From: Lepidodermella squamata
Lineage: Eukaryota > Gastrotricha
Length of the DNA stretch: 64,000 nucleotides
NCBI GenBank assembly: GCA_047495785.1
Contig: JBLDXI010000017.1
Span: 3,286,001 to 3,350,000 of the forward strand
Reading direction: 5' to 3'
Both the position numbers and the translations under genes were made by a program. The notes under the pieces are model-generated. The model was given only the letters and a program-made list of their open reading frames with translations. It was not told the DNA's origin and made no database searches. Of this stretch, positions 1 through 13,919 are shown in pieces. Each line of letters starts with the position of its first letter. Within the stretch, counting starts at the first letter, position 1.

Positions 1-1
1 A

Positions 2-2161
2 CCGGTTCTCGATGAAATCGATCGACTGTTAACTGACGACCAGCCATCGTCCGCTCCCTGCTCGCAAGCGACTGCTGCAGAGTTGTTCGCTGCTGTGATC
101 AGAGCGTCGAAATTCTGGCCCTACGACGTCATCAAACGAGCTTCAACTCGTCTTATCAGTTCGCTGGAAGTAGCTCTTCGCGACATGACCGCTGATTGGG
201 AAGACTGCTGGATCAGCTGTTTCTCGACGCTAGCTGTAAGTTACCCGCAATTGATAGCAATAATACGAGAAGAATTAAGGTGGTAGCGTAAGGAATGTAG
301 CCCGCTGAAATTTCAGACGCGGTTGTTGATGATGATGTATGTTGTTGATTTTGCCCTGCCTTACGTTATGTTAGTCATTTGAGCGATTGTACCGACGATT
401 CGGTCGTTTGAATCGACACCGAACGATGACGACGCTCATGTCGTTGTCAGCGCGAAACGTTGGCCAACGCCTCGCGCGGGCAATGGGCGGTCGCAGCGGA
501 CGCCAGGCACAGTTGTTGCGGCGCAGAATTGACGCGTCAACCAAGTCGGTGCACAGCGGGCTCCGGTGCAAGTACTTTGGCATGGTGGCGGTACGTCCTT
601 CCTTGCTACTTGTTGTCTACGTTCATCATCTTCATGAAATTTATGCTTCGCGCCGCATCTTTTCGGAATTTTGGGTCGCCTAAAACTTGAAAATTCCTAG
701 TTACATTCATTTATGCTAGTAAAATTCCAGCAGCTTCCGTTTTATTCACCACTTGATTATTTTTAAATTATTTATAATTTGTTATTAAGGGGGATTTAGA
801 CCCTCGCCGAATCAATTGGTTGATTCAGTGGCTGCTGAATGATTGGCAGAACGGCAGTGCCACGTCGTCGAGTTCCGAGCGTTCGGCGGCTGCCGAGGCA
901 ACCCGGCTATCACTCCTGCAATCCATCGTGGAACAAACTGAGTGGCGGGCTCCTGCTCTGAAGGCGCTGATGTTCAATAAGCTCATCGCAGGCACTTCCT
1001 CGCCGTACAAAACAGTGCGTCACCGCGCGGGTCAATTCATCGCCAGTATTCTCACCACAGATCCTACCTGGTTTTCTGGTGCTAACTCGATCAGTGTGCT
1101 GCCAACCTGGGAACTCCTCTGCAAACAAGTCGGTGTCCCGATGGCTGAATGGGTCTCAAGTATCGGCTCATCCTCCAGTTCACAAATGCAAGTCGACGGT
1201 GTTGTTACGAGTGCAGAAGCTGTTAAACAGGCAATTTTGACATCCCCGGAATTCTGCCGATGCAAATTACTGATGGAAGTCATTAACGCAAGTGTTGGTG
1301 CTGTCGTCACCAAGATCCCGACATGTCTCCTCGAACTGATGCCTACATTTGTCGCCCTGGATGCAATCGCTATCGGCATCGACGATGAGCTCAGAACTCT
1401 TGCAATAACCAGCAGTGGTGAGATTTTTTAAATTTAAATCCAATTCTGGTTTTACGAAGTTATGAAATTTAGCAATTCTTGGCATGGGCCGCTTGAATGG
1501 CGATGAGTTAAAGGCCAAAGCCTTGGATATTATCGACTCACTGTGCAGAAACCACCCGTCATGGCAAACACGTCGCCAAGCTCTTTGTGTGCTTCAGGTA
1601 ATTTTATACTTAGCAAATTTTTCCGGATATTCATTTCATTTTATTTTCCAGGTCTCTGTTTTTCACAATTTGTACGAACTGTCGATTACGTCGACATCTG
1701 CTAACAAGATTTGCACACTTCTTGTCGCGTGTTTGGATGACTCGACTGTCGAGGTGCGTGAAATGGCGTCAGTAACCCTCTCCGGGCTGTTGCAGTGCGG
1801 TTTCCTGAAGCCTACCCAGGAGCTGGTGACATCTTTCCACGCGGCCGCGCGTACCAGCGTCGGTCGGATCGGCGAGGCCAATCGTGACGCGGCGATTCGC
1901 CGACGCCACGCCGGGGTCCTCGGCTTAGCAGCTATCATCACGGCGTTCCCGTATTCTGTTCCCAAATTTCTGCCTTCAGTATTGATTTCGCTCACCGATC
2001 ACGTCAGCGACCCGCCTCCGATCGCAGCAACGGCGCGACGTGCTCTGACAGACTTCCGCCGCACACACCACGACCAGTGGTTCGTGCACCGTGAAAATTT
2101 CACTGAGGACCAATTGGCCGCGCTCAGTTCGGTGCTTGTCTCGCCTAATTACTACGCCTGA
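2..2161 (+). CDS. PSME4: Proteasome activator complex subunit 4 (PA200/Blm10), C-terminal part
   Basis: PA200 is a HEAT-repeat protein that caps the 20S proteasome in the nucleus. Only the 3' end is present; the gene is cut by the left window edge. Exons 2-235, 375-590, 829-1417, 1473-1597 and 1652-2161 join in phase and end in TGA. The last exon has the family's C-terminal signature, with RRHAGVLGLAAIITAFPY, then HHDQWFVHRENFTEDQLAAL, and a final YYA. That tripeptide is the HbYX-type tail that docks PA200 into the 20S alpha ring. The start of the third exon is set by phase: AG at 827-828 keeps the frame, while the nearer AG at 798-799 does not. A poly(A) signal AATAAA lies at 2366. The family call is firm; the N-terminal two-thirds are not in view. 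Confidence 0.9.
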
Positions 2162-2877
2162 TCACGGGCGATTTTCGGTAGAGGGACTGTTCTTAATTTA
2201 CGAATTTCTGCTATTACAACTCAACGTGCTTAAAAATAGCCACATAGCATCTCTTTGCTGAAGAATGTAAACAACAGCTTTGTGTACAAGAATTTTTAGC
2301 CTGATTTCTATAATAATTGTAGAATAATTGCGAAAGTTGTGTAATTATTAATTATTGTTAATCTGAATAAAATGCAATGATGAATCACTTCGAGTTCGAA
2401 GTTGTCTTAATTGCCATTATTCCAGCTTTTTTCGTGTGAAAAACGAATTGTAACGCTTTATTGTATTTAATATTATCACTGGAAACAAATGAGCTAGATC
2501 TAATCTAATCATTTTATCATCTCTGGTGGAACTGGCCTTCTTCAAACCAGCGCAGCGGCCAGATTGCATGGGTGATATTGTCAAGATATGAATGTTGACT
2601 CTAAATTAAAATTACCCTGACTCTTAAACTATTGTAAAAACAAACAAGCTTTTCTATTCGAAAATTGCATCAATATTTCTGAAAATAATTATATAAATCA
2701 AACGGGATGATGAAAAATAAACTCGAAAATGTCAAGTCTCATGCTTTTTATTCAATGTAGTAATAATAAGACCAGCAGGACATGCGATGATTCAAACGAG
2801 ATTCAAGGAATAGAAAGAACATTATCTAGAAGGTACACTTGGCAGTTTGTTAAAATGTGAGATTTTTCGGAGCGGCG
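2162..2877. other. Spacer between converging PSME4 and MCM5 3' ends
   Basis: AT-rich DNA with no supported reading frame. It holds the PSME4 poly(A) signal (AATAAA at 2366) and, on the minus strand, a likely MCM5 poly(A) signal (TTTATT on the plus strand at 2747). I see nothing else in it. Confidence 0.7.
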
Positions 2878-5352
2878 TTACTTGACGCGGTAGAGAAGTT
2901 TGCGCTGCATACGGTACTGCAGTTCACCGCGACGCAGCATGCACTGAATGACCTTGGTGACGGCATCTTCGCTGAACTTGTGGCTGCTCGTCATTTCAGT
3001 CACAACAGCGGCTTGCGCCACGCAAGATCCGGCGACGAAACGTTGCTTGATGCGCTTCTCAATCTCGCCGAGCAGCTCTTGGTCTTGCTTCGAGGTGAAA
3101 CCCTCGGCGCCTGCCAGGGATCCTGACAAAGCGGCATCGAGAGTGGAAACGTGGAAGAGACGAATCGCCTCGTCGACGTCGGTCTCCGTCGCAAAAGCAG
3201 CCAGGCGCATTTTGGCCAGCGATTCAGAAATGCGAATGACTGCCTCGAGCTGGCGCACCGTGATCGGAATGCTGATCTTCTTCCCGGTCTGGCGCTCATA
3301 GTCGGCAGCTGAGTTACGCATCATCACGTAACGGTTGGCCAACTTGTCAGCAGCAGCGTCCGAAAGACGCGGGCCGCAGGTCGCTCGGCAGTAGGCGATG
3401 AACGCCTTCAACGTCGCCAGATCGAGCTCGGTCAGGGTCGAGGCATGAGCAACCGACCAGTTAGTAGAATGCGTGTTGTTAGAATTCGTAGGCATGATGC
3501 GAGACGAAGCACCGCTGTTCATGTGGACACCCACGACGAAACGGCAAAGGTTCTAAAATAAAATTAAAATTAATAAATTGATAATTAATTGGAAAAATCG
3601 ACAGTACCATGTCTCGCTGCTCGTCATGCTCATCTCGAACAATGAAGATCATGTCGAAACGGGACAGAATGGTAGGCATAAAGTCGATGTTTTCGGCACC
3701 ACGCAGGTCGTCCCAGCGGCCGAAAACACTGTTAGCAGCAGCTAGCACAGAGCAACGGCTGTTTAGAGTTGTTGTGATACCGGCCTTCGCAATCGAAATT
3801 GTTTGCTGTTCCATGGCCTCGTGGATCGCAACACGGTCGTCCTCGCGCATTTTGTCGAACTCGTCGATGCAAATGACGCCGCCGTCCGCCAGAACCATGG
3901 CGCCGCCTTCGACGACGAAGTTGCGGGTTGACGGGTCGCGGATGATACTGGCAGTCAAACCAGCCGCTGAGCTGCCCTTGCCAGACGTGTACACAGCGAT
4001 TGGCGAACACTGCTCGACGAATTTCAGCAACTGCGACTTGGCAGTACCAGGGTCGCCGAGTAGCAACACGTTGATATCACCACGACGAGGCAAGCCATCG
4101 GGCAGAATTTTACGAGCGCCTCCAAACAGCAAGCAGGCGACTGATTTCTTTACATCATTCAGGCCGAAAATCGACGGAGCCAAGCTTTTCGCGATCAGAT
4201 CATAAATATCAGGACGAGCGGCCAGAGTTTGGAAGAACTGCTGGCGGGAATCAGCGTACCATTGTTGCGAGCCGCTGCGACCAGGTCCTTCAGTTCCGAT
4301 CTCGATACCAATTGCGCGGAGATAAGGTTGACGCACGTTGTTGTTATTGTTGCCGCCACGGCCCCTGTCCTTACCACCCATATTTGGCTTCTTCATGCAG
4401 AAAATGCCCATTACGGTGATACGATTGCCAGGCACCGCTCGATCGCACAGATATCTCTCGCTGTAGACGGTCAAGTGACGCGAGGTTTCACCACTAGGCA
4501 CAGATTCTGGCAACTCCTGAAGCTTCAAGACTTGCATATCGACACAGCGCGATTTCGTCGCGACAATGAAATACGGGTCGATCGGGCAACGGGCACGTCC
4601 AGCCACACCGACAACATCCCTGTTAATTAGAAACAGATTAAATTCGGCTAATGTGAGAAACTTCAAGGCTTACGCGGCACATTTACGTGGCAGCATAAAA
4701 CCTTCCAGACCGCGCTTGATCGGAATGTTGTTCAAGAACGACTTACAGCCGCGGCATTGCAGGGTCAGATGAGTTGCTTTGACGCGGACACTCGACGCGG
4801 CGATTACAATGCCGTTAATTTTGACGAGTTGGCTCATGTTAGCGGCTTGAATCATGCGGATGCCAACAGCATTAGATTCGTCGCGGAGTAGCACCTGTAT
4901 ATCCTTGACTTCTTCTTCACCTTCACGGCGTGGCCGAGTGACTTCATCGGCAACTTCTTTCGCAGCCTCCTCAAATATTTCGATGGCATCTGTTGGGCTG
5001 TCACGAAGCTTGTCACTAAGACGTTGATAATTGGCGTTGTGAGCTTGAGCCTCGCTTCGCATTTGAGCTTCATCGTGGCTCTGCAGGTCATCGACCGAAA
5101 CTTCGATCCAATACTGGCCTCGGTTGTAATTGGTCTTCAGCTGATCACTAGTATCAAACCAGTATTATTTTTTTCAACATTGTTTTTTCAATATTACCGG
5201 TAAGTAAAGGTTTGCTCGCGTTCACGGAAGTTGCGGAGAAAATCTTTGAATTCGCGGCGATACAACTGGCGAGTAAACGCCTTCGGATCTTGAGCGCCAT
5301 CTGAAGCGAAAGATTCGCTGAAAAAGATCTCGCGCTCATCTAGAGCAGCCAT
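2878..5352 (-). CDS. MCM5: DNA replication licensing factor MCM5
   Basis: MCM5 is one of the six subunits of the MCM2-7 replicative helicase in the nucleus. Exons in transcript order are 5352-5198, 5147-4674, 4619-3608 and 3552-2878, with introns of 50, 54 and 55 nt. The product is 771 aa; human MCM5 is 734. Landmarks are the N-terminus [19 protein letters not shown], a zinc-binding CRGC...PRKC region, Walker [10 protein letters not shown] near residue 400, Walker B CIDEFDKM, the arginine-finger motif LSRFD, and a C-terminus [11 protein letters not shown]. There is a low-complexity GGNNNNN insertion before the AAA+ core, and about 20 extra residues after the arginine finger ([15 protein letters not shown]). 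The start ATG is the first in frame and matches the family N-terminus. Confidence 0.97.
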
Positions 5353-5492
5353 GATTCAACTTTGGAACTATAAATTGCTAAACGACAGAAATACATATTG
5401 AATTGATACCCAGAAAATAAATCCAGTTAAAAGCATGCTAAAGGTTTTATTGTAGACTTTTCTAAACAATCATGCACATGCACGGAATTATC

Positions 5493-5562
5493 AGATGCGA
5501 TAGATCATCGTCACTTGTCGTAACATGCTAGATAAGATGCGATAGCTCATCGTCACTTTTCG
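5493..5562. repeat. 28-bp direct repeat, two copies
   Basis: A 28-bp unit beginning AGATGCGATAG occurs at 5493-5520 and again at 5535-5562 with two mismatches, separated by 14 bp. It lies in the 262-bp gap between the alpha-tubulin stop and the MCM5 start, both on the minus strand. It could therefore sit in the tubulin 3' UTR or the MCM5 promoter. The tubulin poly(A) signal on the minus strand (TTTATT at 5446) lies beyond it, so the 3' UTR is more likely. Confidence 0.7.
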
Positions 5563-5614
5563 ATATGCACGCTTGGTGTAACTAGCTAGAACCGGTTGAA
5601 TTCACCAGGATATT

Positions 5615-8810
<3,196 letters not shown>

Positions 8811-9295
8811 ATGGTAAGCTCAGGCATGTTTTCAACTATTTACCATTAAACGCTGTTGAACGTTTACAGCCGCATACAATTCTACTCCTCCAAGCCAAGT
8901 CATCGCTTGATTCGCGCGTGTGGTCTGACTATCCTGAAGTCAGCCAATGCTTAGATTGTGAGTTGAATTTTGAAATTTCTGGGACCAGGCACGCTTCCAT
9001 ATTTTCGTAGCAATCACCTACATTTTTGAAGAGCACTTGAAGAAGCTGAACCCAAACAGTGCTCAAATTACCTATGACATCGCCAATTTGTTCGACTTCA
9101 TCGATCAGCTACCCGATCTGAGTGTTCTCGTTCTCAACCCTCGCCACGCCATGTACACTCCACATGATAAAGGTAATTTCGTTTGCATCATGATTTTCTT
9201 CATTTGAATTATTTTATTTCCAACTCCATTTAGAATGGGTAAAACAGCAGCTATTTCTGATGTTCAAGCAGCAAATCGGCGGTGGTGGCCGATAG
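8811..9295 (+). CDS. ERH: Enhancer of rudimentary homolog
   Basis: ERH is a small conserved nuclear dimer that works in mRNA processing and gene silencing complexes. Exons are 8811-8813, 8870-8957, 9011-9172 and 9234-9295. The spliced product is 104 aa, exactly the family length. It begins M-PHTILLLQ (family MSHTILLVQ) and contains FEEHLKKLNPNS, ITYDIANLFDFIDQL, and YTPHDKEWVKQQLFLMFKQ, ending in glycines. All exons are short, so the gene is easy to miss in frame scans. The first coding exon carries only the ATG, which abuts a GTAAGC donor; phase and the length match support it. A poly(A) signal AATAAA is at 9462. Confidence 0.95.
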
Positions 9296-9735
9296 ATACA
9301 TAGTGTAAAATGGGCCTTCGACAAGCCTTGTTTCTCTTGTGATTTACTCTCTTTATCATTCTAAAGCGCCGCCTATTAGTTTGAAATACTTCAGCTGTGA
9401 ACAATTTTGTTAAATCTGAAGCGAACATATCATCTACATGCTATTACGGTTTGTTGTGGAAAATAAATTGCGAAAAATGAATTGCTGACTTTTTCGGTAG
9501 CGCAGTATGGGAATAATTTTTCCTCAAGGTTCCTTTTCTCACTGATAAGATATCATACAGCTACGCGTTTGATGTGGGCTGCGAATCAATAACCGCTGAG
9601 AACCTTCCACAGGTGGCATGAACATTCTACCTTATCGCATTAATTGCTCAACCCTACCATGCATTTCGACCGGGTTAGTGAGGTCAACGCCTAGTATTGA
9701 ATACCTATTTATTTTAAATCCGAAATGTAATCAAG
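9296..9735. other. Spacer between ERH and the receptor kinase
   Basis: 440 bp of AT-rich DNA. It contains the ERH 3' UTR with its poly(A) signal at 9462 and presumably the promoter of the downstream receptor kinase gene. Nothing else seen. Confidence 0.6.
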
Positions 9736-12700
9736 ATGTTGCAGCTTGAACTTTTGTTGTTAATAATTGCGTTTGGGCAAACGTTGAATGCAATTAATTT
9801 ATCTGCAGTCCTAAGATCGCCGATGGAAGATCTTGAAAGCTTTCAAATACCGGCATTCCTGCCTTGCCTTAACGTTTGCCCCAAATTGCCGATTCAGCCT
9901 CCACCTACTGATAATTGCACGCGGTTATCCATCGCGGCGTGCTTGGGCGTTCATTTTAGCTTGGATACCATCGAACACTTTTCCAGTCCGAATAACATTC
10001 GGCTGATAGAAAAGGGACATTCTGTCACTTTAACATGGGAACCAGGGCAGCTTTTGAACGACTCGTATTCGCCACGTTACTCCCCAGCGTATCGCATCGA
10101 AGCGCACAATGCCAGCAATGCGGAGTTCAACTGGCTGCCCGTCGCACTGGTTAGATTCGATTGGAACCTCTCAATTTTTTACGTTTGTTCTTCAACAGAC
10201 ATGTGGAACTACATGGAAGGACGAATGGATGCGACCTATCAAATGCGAAACGCTGCAATTCCGTATTTTGACGATTGGCCAATGCCTTGAACAGGTTGGC
10301 GCTATATCAGAGACTATAAACATGACAGGTAAAATCATGACTGGCATTCGTTCAACCTCACTATGCTGTTGTCTATATTAGGCCTTCGATTGCCACCTCC
10401 AATGTCAAATTTGACGATGTCTCCAGTAAACACTGACTTGGAGGCTGGTGAACGGTACTTTGACATCGAGATTAAGTGGATGACTCAACCAGATGATTGG
10501 ACGGTACCAACAGATGGTTCTCCTAAACTTAAATTGGAGGAAGTATCATGCCCTGTTCAGCCAACTAAAACACCTTACATAACAACCTTGAAGAAACACG
10601 TTTGTTTTATACCGGCTTTTATATTCTAACACGAGTAAAATTGATATTTTATATTCTTTTCAAATTAGAAATGCAAAGGTAACGTTTGTTCCGCTTGGCT
10701 GCACATCCATTATAGCAGTATTGGTTGCGTTCAATCGTACGAATTGATTACGTATTCTGCTTGTCGGACCCAGAGCTCGCTGAAATTTGACTTGGATTTA
10801 ACAGGTAACTCGGGTGTAATAGCAATTTACAAAAAATGAGAGCTATAACTCTGATTCGGCTATTAGACTGTTCTATGGTACCAACAGCCCTGAAAGAATA
10901 TTGCATCGGTGAGTTCAAGAAGAAAAAAGCTAGACTTATGATAAGCTTTCTGCAGTACCGAATGTTGACAGTGAAAGCATTAGTGCTTACGTATTGGAGA
11001 ATAACCTCCAGCGTGGTATCTATGACGGCTCGGAATTCTGCATCATTTGGAACGGCCTTACTAAATCAGCTGAGTACCCAGCTTACCATCACGTTGTCTC
11101 ATGGAAGGTCTCCTATTACGCCCCAGAAGCTAAAAAAATTATTTACATCAATCTAGGCCACAAAACTGTTCCGATGGTAAGTTCGGCTTATTTGTATAAA
11201 ATTGGAATGTTTGACGAGGAACCTTGCTAGGAAAATTCTTCAACGGCCATATCGTGTCAATCTTGCGACCAGAAGCGATTGCACGTCTTAGTATCTGCAG
11301 TTGATGACCGCTTCGGAAACACATACGATCCTTATCCTCAAATACCATGGCCTGCCTGCTTTGATCTAACAGTAGACCCTGCATTAGTGTTCGATTTGGC
11401 TGATGTCGAAATATGTGGGCAGGCAAAAAGCACGAGGAATGCATATAAATTATACCGCATTAAAAACTGCTCCGAGCGAATGCCAGCTCCCCAAACTCCT
11501 CAGCCGACAACCCCAGAATTCATCACCACTGTAACGGAATCATGTAAGGATCAAAACATATGATATGATTAGGAATCGCTCTTCATTGATTATTAGATTC
11601 GGATGCTATAACAGATGGGTCTTTAACTACGGACACGACAGGTCAATACATAAATCCTACATTTACAAGTACCTACAACGGGATTCCTGACAAAATACAG
11701 GACCAACCGCAAGGAACGACGGTTGGAATCGAAATATGGCTTCCGGTCCTTATAGTTGCAATCATATGCACTTCTGGTATTGTGATGTTGTGGTTTTACA
11801 TTAACCGACTTCGCAAACGCGACGGAGCATCGTTAACTTTGGATAAATTGCGCCAAGTGATTTCAGAGGTATCCAATGCCCCATCTAACAACTCCAAGTC
11901 AACAGCTCCAGTAGCTGCGTCTGAATCTTCAAATCGAAGTGGACGTGCTTCTTTAACGCTATCACCAACCAATTCTTTAGCGTCGGGTGACAATTGGGAA
12001 ATAACTTCCAATGCCCTAATGTTTACCGAACTTCTTGGCGAAGGTGCATTCGGCAAAGTCATGAAAGCTAAACTTTCAGGTGCCAACGAAAGTGGTGATA
12101 CGATTGTTGCGGTGAAAATGGTGCCAGAAAATGCCGAACCTACCCTGCTCGAAGACTTTCTGAGTAAGTCATTGAGTCCTTCACCAAGTACAATGGAAAT
12201 AGTGGGGCATATAGGAAAATAACCTGACATGCTAGGGAGAAACAATTTCTTATTTTGCAGCTTCATTATTTATATTATTTTATATTATTTCAGGTGAAAT
12301 AGCTATCACAAAGAGGATGGGACGCCATCCTTGCTTGGTTAACATGGTTGCGTGTATTACTATGACTCAACCTGTCTGCCTGGTGGTTGAATATGCGGAA
12401 AATGGAGATTTGCTGAATTTTTTACACAAGCAGAAAACAATTTTACTCGACGATAAGCGCACACTTCGCGACTTGAACTACGTCGATCTGCTTACATTTG
12501 CCGTACAGGTAGCGCGCGGCATGGAATTCATTTCAAGTCGAGGGTTCATTCACCGTGATCTTGCTTGCCGAAATGTATTGGTTGACGAAAAGCGGAATGC
12601 GAAAATTGGAGACTTCGGCTTAGCGCGGTTCGCCTATCAGGACAACTCAGTCTATGTCACCAGAGTCGGCAGAGCTTTGCCCGTTCGTTGGATGCCTCCT

Positions 12701-13179
12701 GAAGCTATTTACGACCGAAAATTTTCCACCGCTAGTGACATGTATGAGACATGGTATTAAAATCAGCTATTAGGCATTTAACCCTTCTTCATTTCAGCTG
12801 GTCGTATGGCGTGTTGCTGTATGAACTGGTGACCTTGGGTACCCAGCCCTATCAAGGTATCAGTACTCAAGTTCTTGTTCGTGAGCTACGCCACGGCTTT
12901 CACATGGAAAAGCCTGACACAACAAATTGCCCCGATAACCTGTACGAAGTTATGGAAAAATGCTGGGCGTTAAAACCTGACGATCGGCCTTCCTTCTCAT
13001 CCCTGGCAAAGCAATGCAACAAGCTCCTGGAAGCTTGGAATGCATCTTCTTCTGAAGAATATGTAGATCTGTCACTGGCGTCACTTGTTCTATACGAACC
13101 TTCAGCTAACAGCAAGGATAATAAAGGAAACGATGGGCCAGATTTCGATGATATTCAATCCCAATCGAACTTCATTTGA
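9736..13179 (+). CDS. Receptor tyrosine kinase with unassigned ectodomain
   Basis: A single-pass cell-surface tyrosine kinase of 949 aa. Exons: 9736-10149, 10199-10328, 10382-10599, 10669-10804, 10888-10908, 10956-11176, 11231-11543, 11597-12163, 12294-12741 and 12798-13179. A signal peptide (MLQLELLLLIIAFGQTLNA) opens a roughly 520-residue cysteine-containing ectodomain that I cannot assign. One stretch, with LTCGTTWKDEW and MRPIKCETLQF, might be fibronectin-like. The transmembrane segment (LPVLIVAIICTSGIVMLW) is near residue 535. The kinase has GEGAFGKV near 629, VAVK, catalytic-loop HRDLACRNVL near 759, DFGLA, and PVRWMPPEA, all needed for activity. HRDLACRN is a variant of the usual HRDLAARN. 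A tail EYVDLSLA offers a phosphotyrosine site. The nearest classes by eye are PDGFR/VEGFR/FGFR/Torso-like. Poly(A) signal at 13274. Confidence 0.9.
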
Positions 13180-13919
13180 TCAACCGATATCAACCGCATC
13201 ATTTACGATCTTATTATTGTCACTTTTACTATTTGACCCATTTCAAAACTGCAGTAAAATTCATTAGAAAAACAATAAACGTCATATTATACTAATGATC
13301 AAAATAGTTTCATTACGCGCAGTAGTAAAGGTTTCAATTGTTAGATAAAAATGATCATTCTTAGTAAGAACAGAAACACCGACTCATCTATACATATCCG
13401 CAGTGGCACCGATTTCGCTAAAAAAATATTACGACAATTAGGAGCCGTATATTGATAATAACAACAGCATGGAATAAGACAGGAAAAATGAATCGAAGAA
13501 GCATATTTTGATGCCTGAAATATCATGGTAAAATATTGAATTGAGAAGTCGTCGAACCATGTCCCGAGGATAGAAGCAGCTTCCTCAGGGCACGTTCATA
13601 ACGAACGAATAGCTCGAAAGTATTCAGACACAGTTCTGCTAATTACAGTCATGTCGGTCTGTGACATCGGAGAGAAAGCGATTGGTTGGGATTCGCCAAC
13701 CATTATTCAAGAATATAAATGGGTATTATTGGTATTAGGTACTCCATGCGCCAAATACCTTTATTATGCATATATTGAACAGATTTTGCGGCAAAGCCAC
13801 TTCGGTATAATTCATTAGGTACAATTCCTGTGACGTCTTTGTTGCACAAAGATTTATCGATTGTAAGAGCTGACTATCATAGCTGCCGTTCGCGCACCGA
13901 ACTAGGAGTCATGGGGATT
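13180..13919. other. Spacer between converging receptor kinase and PLC-beta 3' ends
   Basis: 740 bp without a supported frame. It contains the receptor kinase poly(A) signal (13274-13279) and, for the minus strand, TTTATT at 13760-13765, a plausible PLC-beta poly(A) signal. Confidence 0.6.
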
